Shown: one piece after another, positions 11,498 through 22,765 of the stretch
Layout: the number at the start of each line of letters is the position of its first letter
How positions within the stretch are numbered: the first letter of the stretch is position 1
DNA from: Anodontia alba
Taxonomy: Eukaryota; Mollusca; Bivalvia; Lucinida; Lucinidae
Reading direction: 5' to 3'
Length of the DNA: 64,000 bases
NCBI GenBank assembly: GCA_964016985.1
Contig: OZ024835.1
Span: 59,926,714 to 59,990,713 of the forward strand
Notes under the pieces: generated by a model
Databases searched by the model: none
What the model was told of the DNA's origin: nothing
Seen by the model: only the letters and a program-made list of their open reading frames with translations
Position numbers and translations under genes: made by a program

Positions 11498-12300
11498 GAC
11501 CTTGAAAAACGGTCATAATTTATTTCCATAATAATTGGCAGATTTTACCCTAAATCGAGCTTGACGTTTATTTAATGATTATATGCCCGTGTATAAAATA
11601 TTAATCCAATACACTAATCTTTTCAAAAGATAACGAACGGAAACAATTTCTCGTATATACGGATAGGATGAAGAAGTTGAAAAAGGGCCAAAACTCCCAT
11701 AATAATTGGTCGATAGCTTGACCTATATATGTAATGATCACATACCTGTGTAAAAAGCCTAATCCATCACGAAAACATGCCTATATAATTTTGACCCCAT
11801 TAAACCCCATTTTTATGTAGTAAAACGGGTTTACAGGGGTATAAATTATTTTTCTTATTTCTGCTCAAAACATAGATTGTGGGTACACGTTAGAACCGCC
11901 CCGCCGAGGCGGTTCTAACGAGTACCCACAATCTATGTTTTGAGCAGAAATATGGAAAATATCAGATTTTTTATCTGAAAATTTTCATTTTTTTGGTGGT
12001 AAAATTTTCCGTATATTTGAATAGGCATGTTTTCGTTATGTTTTCAAAAGATAATGAACGGAAACCATTTTTCGAAGTTGCAAAAAAAAAAGGGCGATAA
12101 CTCCCATGACAATTGGTGGATTTTACCCTTAATTGAGCGTGACCTATATTTTATCATTTTGACGATTATATGCCTGTGAGTAAAATATGAATCCAATACA
12201 CTAATCTTTTCAGAAGATATCGAACGGAAACCATTTTTCGTACGACCGGACAAGACGGACTAATGGGACGTACGGACGGACGTACGTACGTACGATCAAA
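11498..12300. repeat. tandem repeat, about 190-bp unit, interrupted by A6
   Basis: The phrases AACTCCCATAATAATTGG, then AATCCAATACACTAATC, then TTTTCAAAAGATAACGAACG recur near 11530, 11690, 12090 and 12190. The array ends in a GGACGGACGTACG-rich stretch at 12240-12297. Copy A6 splits one unit between AATC and TTTTC. Confidence 0.75.
11765..12040 (-). mobile_element. MITE family A, copy A6, inserted in a tandem unit
   Basis: Reverse copy with apex CCCCGCCGAGG (one mismatch) and right end CGTTATG. Joining its flanks (TAATC and TTTTCAAAAG) restores the uninterrupted sequence of the neighbouring units at 11615 and 12203. Confidence 0.92.
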
Positions 12301-12309
12301 GCTTAAGTT

Positions 12310-13090
12310 ATACTAAAGGACAGTAGTTTAGTTTGCTGTATGTTCTTTACATTTTGAAACGTTTATCTCAAACTGCTGTTATCGCAAACCATAAATTCTG
12401 GTTCCTTGGAGTTTGAGATATCGACAGCCAAAGGTAAATGCTACTCGAAGCTAATGCCTCACACTTTACAGGATTATATAACAAGCTAGACCTGTCTATA
12501 ATCTATATAAGGCAACAATCCTGTCCTTGAATCATAATAAATTTAGGCTAAACCTCTGAATTAACACCCCCATAAGTCGGTTTTACATCTAAAGTTAATT
12601 TAGATATGAACTTTTGCGGCTTAAGGTGAATAGATACACTAAGCTATATCACTGAAATATAAAAATGATGTAAAAATATTAAACAAACAGAAACAGAAAA
12701 TCATACTGAAAAACTGAAGCAGCCTGAAACCGCTTTATCATGTATATGTATTCCCCAGTTGTTACTATACAGCTGTAAGAGGGAACATGGGATATGCGAA
12801 ACCTAAACTTGTTAACATCTTGTCATCTTCTCTAGTCATCCACATTTCGGTTAATTATTGGACCGCAGTGGAAAATCTATGCGCTTTCAATTATAAATCA
12901 CTTCGTGCAAAACTGTAATACACATTCTTTCGGCTCGCAAAATACTCTTAGTAATATTACTATATGTTACCCTATAGCATAGTGAAAACAGGGTTATGTC
13001 GGCGTCTACATTATTAGGGGATTTTCAGAATGTTGCAGTGTTAAAATCAGATTATCAATTTCCGTGGTACCGTTTTATTGCATAATTTTG
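12310..13090. other. no feature recognised
   Basis: Apparently unique AT-rich sequence between the tandem unit and the second family H element. Confidence 0.4.
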
Positions 13091-13092
13091 TC

Positions 13093-13431
13093 TTAAAGGC
13101 TCCATATTCCTCAAAAATAGACATTTTATTATCCATGAAAGGTTAAATAAATTGATACATGGTATTAATACAATCATAAAATATCGCACCTTAGAGCCTG
13201 TAAAATTTCAGTTAGTCTCTCGTTCTCTAAATGAAATGATTCTTTATCGTATATCTGAATTAATGTTGAATTAATATTGCCAACATTAGTTTAGAGATTA
13301 AAAAAAATAGAGACCAACTGAAATTTTACAGACTGTCAGATCCCACGTTTTATTATCATATTAATATTATATATCAATTTATTAAACCTTTCTTGGATAA
13401 GTGTCTATTTTTGAGGAATGTGCTTAATAGC
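13093..13431. mobile_element. long palindromic element, family H, second copy
   Basis: Same termini as 8327 (AAGGCTCCATATTCCTC and TTTGAGGAATGTG), same TTAGTCTCTCG internal block. The right arm has lost part of the ATGAAATGATT segment, so the hairpin is asymmetric. Confidence 0.72.
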
Positions 13432-13673
13432 CATAAGCGTTCTCATTCCCTCTATTACATCGTGCAAGTGTCATAGCTTACATAACTCTGGATAAGAACG
13501 GTACGGTGTATCAATATGAATGAATATTCAGTGAGCAACCGCACGGCAAAACCACCAGTAAGGCCTGTGTAACTAACAAATACCCGGATCAGTCTGAACA
13601 TCCACCCAGTATATCATGAGTTCTCGTTCCTCGTTCATCCTTCTTTGGATATCCTGAAGGCTATAGTAGGCAC

Positions 13674-13742
13674 AAGCGATCAGCGAATACGCTGATCAGA
13701 CTGCGCAGATGTACAGGCTGATCTGAGTCTTCGCTGGACGCA
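13674..13742. repeat. hairpin family J
   Basis: CAGCGAATACGCTGATCAG against CTGATCTGAGTCTTCGCTGG, apex TGCGCAGATGTACA. Diverged relative to 10876. Confidence 0.6.
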
Positions 13743-13805
13743 CAAAGTCTTATTGTAGGTTTTGTCCTGCGCTGGTTCATTCTTCTTATAGTACCAACAA
13801 TACAT

Positions 13806-13876
13806 GTTTTTTTTTTTGTTTTTTTTTTGTTTGTTTTTTTTGTTTTTTTTTTTTTTTGTGTGTGAATAAATGAGAA

Positions 13877-13957
<81 letters not shown>
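13806..13957. repeat. T-rich tract followed by (TA)n microsatellite
   Basis: 13806-13858 is poly-T with scattered G. 13880-13957 is about 39 TA units. The 130-codon open frame across it is low-complexity. Confidence 0.95.
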
Positions 13958-13962
<5 letters not shown>

Positions 13963-14384
13963 GGTAAAAACATCGACTTACGGACCAAAAGTGTATAGGC
14001 AATGAAACTTTGCAGTGCGTTTTTTGTATATTTAGTCCAGGTAAGCCAAGCAAACACGCTTCTTAGAGCTATTATGTTATGTCGGGTTCAGCAATTAACA
14101 TTTCTAGTATCTGCTAGGATATATGATATAATTATAATCCTCCTGTCGTCAGACATACATGTACAATTTACATGTTTACGCAAAACGCATAAAGCTATCA
14201 ATTAGTATCATGGTCAGATAAAACAAGATAAAATGACATTTAACGCAAATAATTGTTTCTTCATCATTCCTGGTAACAATCAGAAAACCGTCAAAATATT
14301 GCTAGGGTTCCACGTCGAGTCACCAGCTTGTAAGCTATGACATTAAGTGAACAAGTCTTTTGTGATATACGCTCGTATACACAG

Positions 14385-14470
14385 CTAACACAAAACATCG
14401 TAACAACGTCGCTCCGACGTCTGTGCCGACGTCGGAGCGACGTTGTCACGACGTTATGTGTTTATTGGGT
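14385..14470. repeat. palindrome family P
   Basis: The arms centre on 14427: ACAACGTCGCTCCGACGTC pairs with GACGTCGGAGCGACGTTGT, extended outward by AACACAAAACATCGT / ACGACGTTATGTGTT. CpG-rich in an AT-rich setting. Related in vocabulary to the palindrome at 55546. Confidence 0.75.
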
Positions 14471-14496
14471 ACCCAAATGTTCCCTCCCTTATACAA

Positions 14497-14775
14497 CATC
14501 ACAAAAACACGCCTATATAATTTTGATCCCCTTAAACCCCACATTTATATAGTAAAACTGGGGTTTAAAGGGGTATACATTATTTTTCTTATTCCTGCTC
14601 AAAACATAGATTGTGGGTACTCGTTAGAACCGCCTCGACGAGGCGGTTCTGACGACTACCCACAATCTATGTTTTTGAACAGAAATATGAAAAATCTCAA
14701 AGTTTTTAATCTAAAAATTTATATTTTTTGGTGGTAAAATGTTCAGTATATTTGTATAGGCTTGTTTTCGTAATG
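14497..14775 (-). mobile_element. MITE family A, copy A7
   Basis: Intact; apex CCTCGACGAGG; base A on both sides. Confidence 0.9.
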
Positions 14776-14835
14776 AAGAAAATGGTGTATGCAAGGCATT
14801 ATGTTAGGCGAATTATCTTATGTATTTGCATTTTT

Positions 14836-14836
<1 letters not shown>

Positions 14837-14867
<31 letters not shown>
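14837..14867. repeat. poly-T tract
   Basis: About 30 consecutive T with one preceding C interruption. Confidence 0.9.
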
Positions 14868-14868
<1 letters not shown>

Positions 14869-15017
14869 AGTTTTTAAACATTGTTTCAATCGGACTAATA
14901 TTTCAATTCAACACATCTGTCTTTATCTGCCTCATAGCTGACTTTTCCTCGTTTTTCCTATATCATATGGTACAAATTCAATAACTTATACAGTCCTAGA
15001 TAAGTGCAATATCCAGA

Positions 15018-15235
15018 TTATAATTAATTTTCCATGAAAACATATGTTGTTGGTACTCATTAGAAGTGCCTCACTCAGACGTAATGACGCGCTTCTCAGC
15101 ACCACATCTCAGTACCGACAACACATATTTTCTTGGAGAAATAAGAAAAACAACTTTATAATTTTTTTATGAAAAGGCATCCTAGCGACTAATTTGACAA
15201 TGTAAACTATTTAACATAGCCGTGTTAACGTAATG
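15018..15235. mobile_element. palindromic MITE family Q, left end missing
   Basis: The right terminus ATAGCCGTGTTAACGTAATG is the inverse of CATTACGTTAACACGGCTAT, which resembles the family A terminus at most positions. The core carries GGTACTCATTAGAAGTGCC and a degraded right arm, again the family A-type hairpin. The left terminus is not recognisable. Confidence 0.62.
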
Positions 15236-15403
15236 ACGTCAAATGATCACGATGGCTCATGACGTCATACTTTGACTACATACGCCTGACGGTATTCCAG
15301 GTATATTTTCAAAGTTCCTTACAACGAGTGTCAGAGGCTAATAATTCTACTTAGTAGAATTATAAGCTTCTGCGAGTATAAAATACGGCGCATCATTGAA
15401 ATA

Positions 15404-15682
15404 CATTACGAAAACACGCCTATTCAAATATATTGAAATTTTTACCACCGAAAAACTGGAAGTTTTCAGATAAAAAATTCTGATATTTTTCTTATTTCTG
15501 CTCAAAACATAGATAATGGATACTCGTTAGAACCGCCTCGCCGAGGCGGTTCTAACGAGTACCCACAATCTATGTTTTTGAGCAGTAATAATAAAAAAGT
15601 GTATACCCCTGAAAACCCCAGTTTTACTATATAAAAGTAGGGTTTAAGGGGGTCAAAATTGTGTAGGTATGTTTTCGTGATG
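15404..15682 (+). mobile_element. MITE family A, copy A8
   Basis: Intact; apex CCTCGCCGAGG. Flanking bases differ (A and G). Confidence 0.9.
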
Positions 15683-16970
15683 GTACGGCAAAATAACTAG
15701 TTATGCCGAACGCGTTGTCGGAAAAAACAAACAACAACAAAGATTTAATTTATTAAATGACCTATATGAATATGATAAAAAAAAGTAATAACTTGCAAAC
15801 CTACCTTTGGTTGTTCATGTTGCACGACGTATAAAATCTCACTTAATTCAAATTCGCTCAGTGCCAGAAAAATGTTTCGTTAGAAATATCTCTTATATGT
15901 TTTCTCATTGTGGTTAGTTAATTACTACCTGGAATACAGATCAAGAAACCATTCCGAACAGTATCTCGAGGATCACGTATGACAAACAAGTTGTCACAAT
16001 ATCAAGGGACTGGAGAACAACGTAGATATTCGAAAGTGAAGTTAATTAAAATGCCCGTATGACAACTTACGAGGTCTTTTCTGTTCTTATCCAAATGTGA
16101 ATAGGCAATGTTTGTAGAAATTTAACACATATATATATATATATTTATATAAATGCCATCTTATGTAAGAAAGTTGCGATTCTATGAGCACTGCTTTTAT
16201 GTTATTGATAGAAGATCCTCAATTATAGCACAAAACCATTCAAAATTGTAGTTTAGAATCCAAAATTTTATATTTTTAAAACTAATCCGTAACTTTCAAC
16301 CTTGTTTTACACTTTGCTTAACTTTAAGCAGCGTTACAAATGTATATTAGGTCAAATGCGGTTTTGCAGCACATTATTTCTGATTTACTATCTTGGTGCG
16401 CGATTCTTTTAAAATAATAAATGCCCCAAATTCGCACTTCAATCTGTCTACAGTTTACGCAATATGTCTTTTAGAAAATTATGTAAAAAAATAAAATAAT
16501 ACAAATTGCCTAACGATATATTTATGAGCTCTTTGTCTGCTATTTATCAGCGTTATAATTAATTTAAATTTTGTTTATATTTAGAAGTTTGCATAAATAT
16601 ACAGGCAAGGCATATAGAGAATAATTTAATTCCTTTACATACTTTACAAAACAAATCAACAATTTGTATATATACAGCCTAGGCAGCCGCGCCTGCCTCA
16701 ATACGCATCCAATACTTAGAACGACTTCTTGTTTATAGAACTGTCATCTAAGATGTGAGAGTGAGGGAGACCAGGGACTGATCAATATGATCAGAAAATA
16801 TTACTAGCATTTAACCGTTAATGGTTTCAAATCACTACAGATATCGGATTCAGGTATCATATGTTACCATGATATTACAACTTAAACATATTTACCACTT
16901 TGCATGATGGGTAAAAAAAAAATCAGCAGACGACAATTTGCATGAAGTTTCAGTTCCTATTGCCTCCCTT
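15683..16970. other. quiet AT-rich stretch
   Basis: About 1.3 kb without a repeat copy I recognise, apart from a short ATATAT run near 16128. No coding signal. It may be unique intergenic or intronic DNA. Confidence 0.45.
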
Positions 16971-17242
16971 CAGAAAAATAGCTGAAAATCTACCATGTGT
17001 ATCGAGGAGTCGAGACAGTTCCCCGACAAGATAGTTCCCCGACACGGTTTTTGGAGACAGGTCCCCGACAGATTTGAAGACAGTTCCCCGACACTTTTTG
17101 AAGACAGTTCCCCGACACTTTTGTTCAGTCAAATGACCTGTGACTGATAATTATAATTTTATAATTACATGTAGTAATTATGGGTTCACCGACGTTTTTG
17201 AGGACAGTTCACCGACAGATGTTACACATAGCATTTATACAC

Positions 17243-17493
17243 CTGGGCCCAGTTGTTCAAAGCTAACAACGTCGTTAGTTAACGATTCGTTAAAATTTAC
17301 ATCGAGTGATACGCAAATATGCTGCAATTTTTTGCTGAAAAAAAATGTGAGTATCTTTTGCAGTGCAAAAGCTACTCACATTTTTTTCAGCAAAAAATAT
17401 CAGAATATTGTATATTGAATCCGCTAAAACAGTTAATGAAATGACCCTTAACGAGCTCGTTAAGCTAACGATGCTTTGAACAACTGAACCCTG
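17243..17493. mobile_element. palindromic MITE inside the foldback loop
   Basis: The terminus GGGCCCAGTTGTTCAAAGC is answered by GCTTTGAACAACTGAACCC. Subterminal GTTAACGA/TCGTTAAG inverted blocks follow, and the centre is a hairpin of AAATGTGAGTA / TACTCACATTT. Length 251 bp, non-coding. The target duplication is unclear. Confidence 0.75.
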
Positions 17494-17683
17494 ATATAAA
17501 AGCATGAATACATGCGAGTCTATGAGAATATCAGAAAAAGTTTATTATTTTTGCACCGGAGTGTATACTTGTAGTTAGGAAATATTTTCAGATGTTCATA
17601 AATTGTATCGTTTTATCTCGGTGATGATGTATAATAATAATGATCCACGTCGTGAGAAAATCTGCTAATTGCATGTGCGAACA

Positions 17684-17745
17684 ACAAAGGCGCAAATCAG
17701 TCTGCGCATCCGCACAGTCTGACCAGCGCCTTTTTTTGTTCGCTG
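17684..17745. repeat. hairpin family J
   Basis: AAAGGCGCAAATCAGTCTGC against GACCAGCGCCTTTTT, apex GCGCATCCGCAC. It lies within the foldback loop. Confidence 0.55.
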
Positions 17746-18141
17746 CTTGGATAGTATAATTATTTAAGGCTGAACTATATTTATGGATAACGTACGTGAC
17801 TTCATTTTCAATCCCCTTTTTATTGCGAAATAAAGATTTCAGTTGTTTTATAGTCCTGACATCACATCTACTAAGTCGAATCCTGGGAGAGAAAAGGTCC
17901 CCGTCAATCACAGGCACAAATAATCCAATCAAAATCCACCACTTATCTATAATTATCCTTAATTATCCTTAATTACCAATTATAATTATCAGTTACAGGT
18001 CATTTGACTTTGAACAAAAGTGTCGGGGAACTGTCTTCAAAAGTGTCGGGGAACTGTCTCCAAATCTGTCGGGGAACTGTCTCCAAAAGCCGTGTCGGGG
18101 AACTGTCTTGTCGGGGAACTGTCTTGTTCCCGTGTATCGAG

Positions 18142-18941
18142 ACCCCTTCAAACTGGTGTTATCAATACATGATCTCATTGCTCCGTAATTTGTTCTCATT
18201 ATCCGTTCATAATTACACTATTCATTTTTGTTCATGTTCATAATTATTTAATAGCTGTCGTCTCGAGGGAAAATGCCGGGGCATGCCTACACGATATTCA
18301 TTGACTCATCACTATATAGCATTACGTTTAGGAAGATCTTTTACAGTACAAATAAAAATAATATAAAAAAAAATTGCTTTTGGAAAAAAAGAACATATCA
18401 CATATAGCAAATGGAGTCTCTGTTTTACTGAGACTCCAAATAAGGAGTAATGAAGTTTGCAAAACTGCTTACGCCCCCTAGCGTATACATGTACATGAGC
18501 AGAACTCCATTTTCAAAGACGCCACAATAGGCCTTATGATCCCAAAGGAAATGAACATATAATCTGCACTATAGTGAAGTAGGGTAGATGTTCTGCGACC
18601 GCCACACGGCACTAACCCTAGCTGCAGTGAAGAAAGAAATAAATATCTAAAAAATTGCCTTTGGAAACAAAGAACACATTACAGATAGGAAATGGAAGTC
18701 TCGGTTTTCATGAAACTCTTCATAAGCTGTACATGTAATGAAGTTTGCAACACCGAAACCTTACTATGGGTACTGTTAGAAGGGGACACTAACATTATTC
18801 ACAGAACTGTCTCCCTTTAAAGTGTAGTGCATCAGTACCCATTAACTTAAGCGACTCCTGCATATAAACCGTATTTACCAAGGGTAGGTATTCCGACAGA
18901 CAGATCTGAGCAAACAGGTCTGATTCTACATCATTTGCCTC
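18142..18941. other. no defined element
   Basis: Two loosely similar phrases (AATTGCTTTTGGAAAAAAAG at 18372 and AATTGCCTTTGGAAACAAAG at 18653, each followed by an ATGGA.TCTC phrase) suggest an old duplication of about 280 bases. Nothing else recognised. Confidence 0.4.
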
Positions 18942-19344
18942 CATTACGAAAACACACCTATTCAAATACATGTATATAGAAAATTTCACCTCCAAAAAAT
19001 GAGATTTTTTTCAGATAAAAACTATGATATTTTTCATATTTCTGCTCAAAACATAGATCGTGGTACTCTTTAGAACCTAATGAGTATCTACAAACTATGT
19101 TTTGAGCAAAAATAAGATAAATAATGTATACCCTTGTAATGTATACCCTTGTAAACTATGATATTTTTTCATATTTCTGCTCAAAACATAAATCGTGGTA
19201 CTCGTTAGAACCTAATGAGTATCTACAAACTATGTTCTGAGCAAAAATAAGATAAATAATGTATACCCTTGTAAACCCCATTTTTGACTATATTAAAGTG
19301 GGGTTTTATGGGGGTCAAAATTATATAGGCATGTTTTCGTGATG
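18942..19344 (+). mobile_element. MITE family A, copy A9, with duplicated centre
   Basis: Both termini are present, but the element is 403 bp. The central block CTATGATATTTTT to ATGTATACCCTTGTAA occurs twice (about 19020-19153 and 19154-19275). In both blocks the GC-rich apex is gone: TTTAGAACC or GTTAGAACC joins TAATGAGTATC directly. The loss therefore came before the duplication. Confidence 0.88.
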
Positions 19345-19780
19345 TCTTACCGAGATGTTTTTATGCACAGCAAGAGATAGATACATGGATTAGTTCAAAT
19401 TTTAGGAACAGTATGTTTACGGATGATTTATAAAGATAAAGAGCGCCATTAAAACTGAGACTACAGTTTTTAATCTTTTATGTGTAATTTGTTTCCAGGG
19501 CAACGTTTATAGATATTATCCCAGTATCAAGACTAAATATCGTATAGCAGAGACTTATAGTTCTACTAACGGAGGTATGACCCTTGAAAAAAAGGGGGGA
19601 AGTGCATTTCTTTGGCTAGATGTCCTCAGTAGTGAATAGCATTAATATGCTTGTATAACTCTTGCTGAAAATTAAGAAGATCAGATAAAGAAATTATTTC
19701 AAGTTTTGTTATCTCTAGTGTGGCCTTTTTACATCAGCCATTCTCTCGACACATTCAGAAAACGCAAATTTGATTATATT
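19345..19780. other. no feature recognised
   Basis: No repeat copy or gene signal identified. Confidence 0.4.
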
Positions 19781-19794
19781 TTGCTATTGATTTT

Positions 19795-19901
19795 CCCAAG
19801 AAAACAAGGATTGACATTTCATGTAAAGTGTCCCCCAAGACGGTTTGACATTTCATGCAAATTGTGTCCGAAGAGAGACAGTTTGCATGAAATGTCAAAC
19901 C

Positions 19902-19941
<40 letters not shown>

Positions 19942-20004
19942 AAAAGAAAGACATATACTTCAAAATGTTGTCTGCTGAAATTTTTACCCAGCATGCTAAG
20001 AGTT
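19795..20004. repeat. palindrome family L with poly-T insertion
   Basis: TTTGACATTTCATGCAAATTG and its complement ending GCATGAAATGTCAAA frame the centre at 19866. An extra half-arm precedes it at 19811. A 35-base T run (19903-19937) lies in the right arm, before the TTACCCAGCATGCTAAG end typical of the family. Confidence 0.65.
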
Positions 20005-20049
20005 GCATTGATTTGGCAACTGGCATGTGCAATTATTATTTCTGTAATC

Positions 20050-20326
20050 CATCAAGAAAACATGCCTATATAATTTTGACCCCCCTTAAACCCCACTGTT
20101 ATATAGTAAAACTGGGGTTTACAGGGGTATACATTATTTTCCTTATTTCTGCTCAAAACACAGATTGTGGGTACTCGTTAGAACCGCCTCGCCGAGGCGG
20201 TTCTAACGAGTACCCACAATCATGTTTTAAGCAGAAATATGAAAAATATAAGACTTTTTATCTGAAAACTTTCAGGTTTTTGTGTTGAAATTTTCAATAT
20301 ATTTGAATAGGCGTGTTTGCGTAATG
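20050..20326 (-). mobile_element. MITE family A, copy A10
   Basis: Apex CCTCGCCGAGG with a long perfect stem; the right arm lacks one base (CAATCATG). Base C on both sides. Confidence 0.9.
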
Positions 20327-20903
20327 CTGTATCAGTCTCGTGGATATTACTATAACAGAGTGTGATACAGACGTTTGAAACATCCACGTGACGTGGTACA
20401 GAGTATCTGACCCCTTCCTGTAGTAATAATGTCATCCAAAACATAAATCTTGTATTTTCATCAACGATTCGCATAAAATGTAAAACCTTATTTGCTCAAA
20501 TCCCGCCTGCTACGTGTATAAGTTTGAATGGTGCATTTAGGGTTAAGAAATTTTACTTTGTTAAACATGATGGCCGTTTAGTACAGTTTAAGATTATGGA
20601 GCATTACAAAGTGTGTTACATGACGTCATTACGTCCATATACATTGTACATAATTCTTTGTAAGAGGTAGTGATAGTTCTGGAAACAATCAAAATTCTCA
20701 ACCGATTTTCGGATCACACTGTAATATTGGGGAAAAAGGGAAACTCGTTGCTCTGCTGTTCTTTGGTTTGTAGGCGTCGACTGTCTTGTCTTGGTTTCTA
20801 TTCTATTATTCTTGGTGTCATTAGTAGGCTATGCTTTGTGATTGTGCCTCCTCCTTGACATCTTCTATACTATATATTTTAACAAAATAGCACACAATCA
20901 AGT
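20327..20903. other. no feature recognised
   Basis: No RNA gene, repeat copy or credible coding signal between A10 and the SINE. Confidence 0.4.
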
Positions 20904-21209
20904 TTTTGTTTGTGTTGAGGTTTAACGGCCCAGTCAACCCAATGGGATCATGTCGAGCGTGGTCAGTTTACCTAACCACACGTTTGCTGGGTAGGCTTAG
21001 TCCTCTAAGCGGTTAACCAGTATTGTGCACATTCTTTCGCCAGAAACTGACAACTGCCCTTCTTGAATCAGCGGAAGGGAGAGAATGACCGTAGAAAATA
21101 TTTCCTGATCAATCTCCACGAAAAAATGTTGCCGACCTCGGCGGGGGTTGAACCCGCGACCTCCTGGTCTCCAGTTGGACGGCGCATCCAACTAGCCACC
21201 GAGGCCGGT
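20904..21209 (-). mobile_element. tRNA-derived SINE, full length, with 12-bp target-site duplication
   Basis: ACACAATCAAGT occurs directly at 20892-20903 and again at 21210-21221, marking both insertion edges. On the minus strand: GGCCTCGGTGGC head with A box, B box GGTTCAACCCC near 21145-21155, body with CCTTCCGCTGATTCAAGAAG, and a CAAACAAAAA tail. Pol III-type promoter boxes are intact. A11 starts 10 bases beyond the right duplication. Confidence 0.93.
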
Positions 21210-21231
21210 ACACAATCAAGTACATGTATTT

Positions 21232-21511
21232 CATTACGAAAACACGCCTATTCAAATATATTGAAATTTTCACCACCAAAAAATGAAAATTTACAGATAA
21301 AAAATTCCGATTTTTTTTTTTCAGATTTCTGCTAAACCATAGATTGTGGGTACTCGTTAGAACCGCCTCAGCGAGGCGGTTCTAACGAGTACCCACAATA
21401 TGTTTTTGAGCAGAAATCAGCAAAATAATGTATACCCCTGTAAACCCCAGTTTTACTATATACAAGTGGGGTATAAGGGGGTCAAAATTATAAAGGTATG
21501 TTTTTGTGATG
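21232..21511 (+). mobile_element. MITE family A, copy A11
   Basis: Two-ended; apex CCTCAGCGAGG; the right stem has lost TCT of CAATCTATG. Flanking bases T and G. Confidence 0.9.
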
Positions 21512-22004
21512 GAGTTTTATAGAATGTGTACTCGTAATTGTTTCCCTTCCTACCTGTCCTCTCCCATTCCAGTTCCAAGCAAAATCATTATCTGCGCCAC
21601 GCCATGCAAAAAAACAAACTGTTTTCGGGCATATGCGGACAGCGAATGCGCAGATCAGCTTGCGCATCCGCATAGTATGATCAGGGCCTTTCCTACCTAC
21701 TGACAAAATCATTGGACGATATAGTAAGTATCAATGTAGAGCAAATGGCCGGATGAGATTTGGCGCATGCCTCTGATGAGTCTGCATTTTGCGCATGCTC
21801 GAAGACACATTTTCGCTTTGTGCGGCCCATAATTACGTAGGTGAGTCAGTAAGTAACCAGCCTACCGTACATCTGTACAACCATTTGAGACTGACCTTTT
21901 TCATTCTCTGTGTTATTACCCTCCAACATGATGCATTTGGCACAACGGTGTTCCATTGCCTTCTTTCCAAATCTGAAGCACTCGCGACCCTTTGCGTTAA
22001 ACCA

Positions 22005-22289
22005 CATCACGCAAACATGCCTACATAATTTTGACCCCCTTAAACCCCACTTGTATAGAGCAAAACTGGAGCAGGGGTATGCATTTTCTTATTAATGCTA
22101 AAAAAATAAATTGTGGCTATGCATTAGAACCGCTTCGGTGGGGCGGTTCTACCCAGTATTCACAGTCTATGTTTTGAGCAGAAATATGAAAAATATTTAT
22201 TAGACTTGAATACATTCTGTATATCTGAAAACTTTCAGTTTTTGGTGGTGAAATTTTCAATATATTTGAATAGGCGTGTTTTCGTAATT
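22005..22289 (-). mobile_element. MITE family A, copy A12, diverged
   Basis: The termini are recognisable but the core is eroded (TGCATTAGAACCGCTTCGG, right arm CCAGTATTCACAG), with a 25-base insertion after AATAT near 22195 and the terminal G lost. Confidence 0.82.
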
Positions 22290-22402
22290 TCTCACCTGCT
22301 ACCTAGACTTTTTCATTGGATCAGAATGACAGATGTTTTTCTTTAAAATTCGGGAATAAAACTGAATCACCAGGTGAATAAATGAGATTTGACTTTATTG
22401 TA

Positions 22403-22610
22403 TACAGTAAAACCTGTGTAAGAGAGCCACCTTCGAGACTGCTTTTAAATAGTGGTTGATGTGGAAAAAGTTGTCTGTCTTATAAAGGTACATGTCATGT
22501 AATTTTGTTAGCAAAATTACATGACATGTACCTTTATAAGACAACAACGTTTCCACATCAACCACTAAGGTCAATTTCAAAGGTGGCTGTCTTACACAGG
22601 TTTTACTGTA
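22403..22610. mobile_element. pogo-like palindromic MITE family E, complete
   Basis: TACAGTAAAACCTGTGTAAG at the left is answered by CTTACACAGGTTTTACTGTA at the right, with TA at each edge. The element is almost one continuous 208-bp palindrome; its centre pairs GGTACATGTCATGTAATTTT with its complement. A second copy is at 33894. Non-coding. Confidence 0.87.
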
Positions 22611-22721
22611 CCCATTTTCTCTAGTCTACAGGTTCCATTATAGTCTTATAACTGTGGGCACTCGAAATGACTTGTTGGGAAACTCCTTTAGAGAGTGTAT
22701 CGCACCGTTTGTTTGTTTTTT

Positions 22722-22724
22722 GTT

Positions 22725-22764
<40 letters not shown>
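22722..22764. repeat. poly-T tract
   Basis: Over 40 T residues followed by (TTTTG)n. Confidence 0.95.

Positions 22765-22765
<1 letters not shown>

Larger units (their letters stand above)
16997..18141. mobile_element. foldback element with 10-bp direct repeats
   Basis: The body is 17007-18131. Its two arms (about 17010-17150 and 17985-18131) are inverted copies of a tandem of AGACAGTTCCCCGACA-type units and share the same order of variants (AAGA, CGG, GATTTG, CTTTT) on each side. The sequence GTGTATCGAG flanks it directly at 16997-17006 and 18132-18141. Subrepeated arms with a 9-10 bp duplication are the hallmark of Foldback and MULE-type elements. The interior has no transposase and carries another MITE. 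Confidence 0.8.

Noticed and set aside
13661..14053. 130-codon open frame
   Set aside because: Mostly Ile-Tyr and Lys-Thr runs from a (TA)n and T-rich tract, with a J hairpin at one end.
17007..18131. LTR retrotransposon with inverted LTRs
   Set aside because: The arms are inverted, composed of subrepeats, and there is no PBS, PPT or TG...CA direct repeat; a foldback element fits better.
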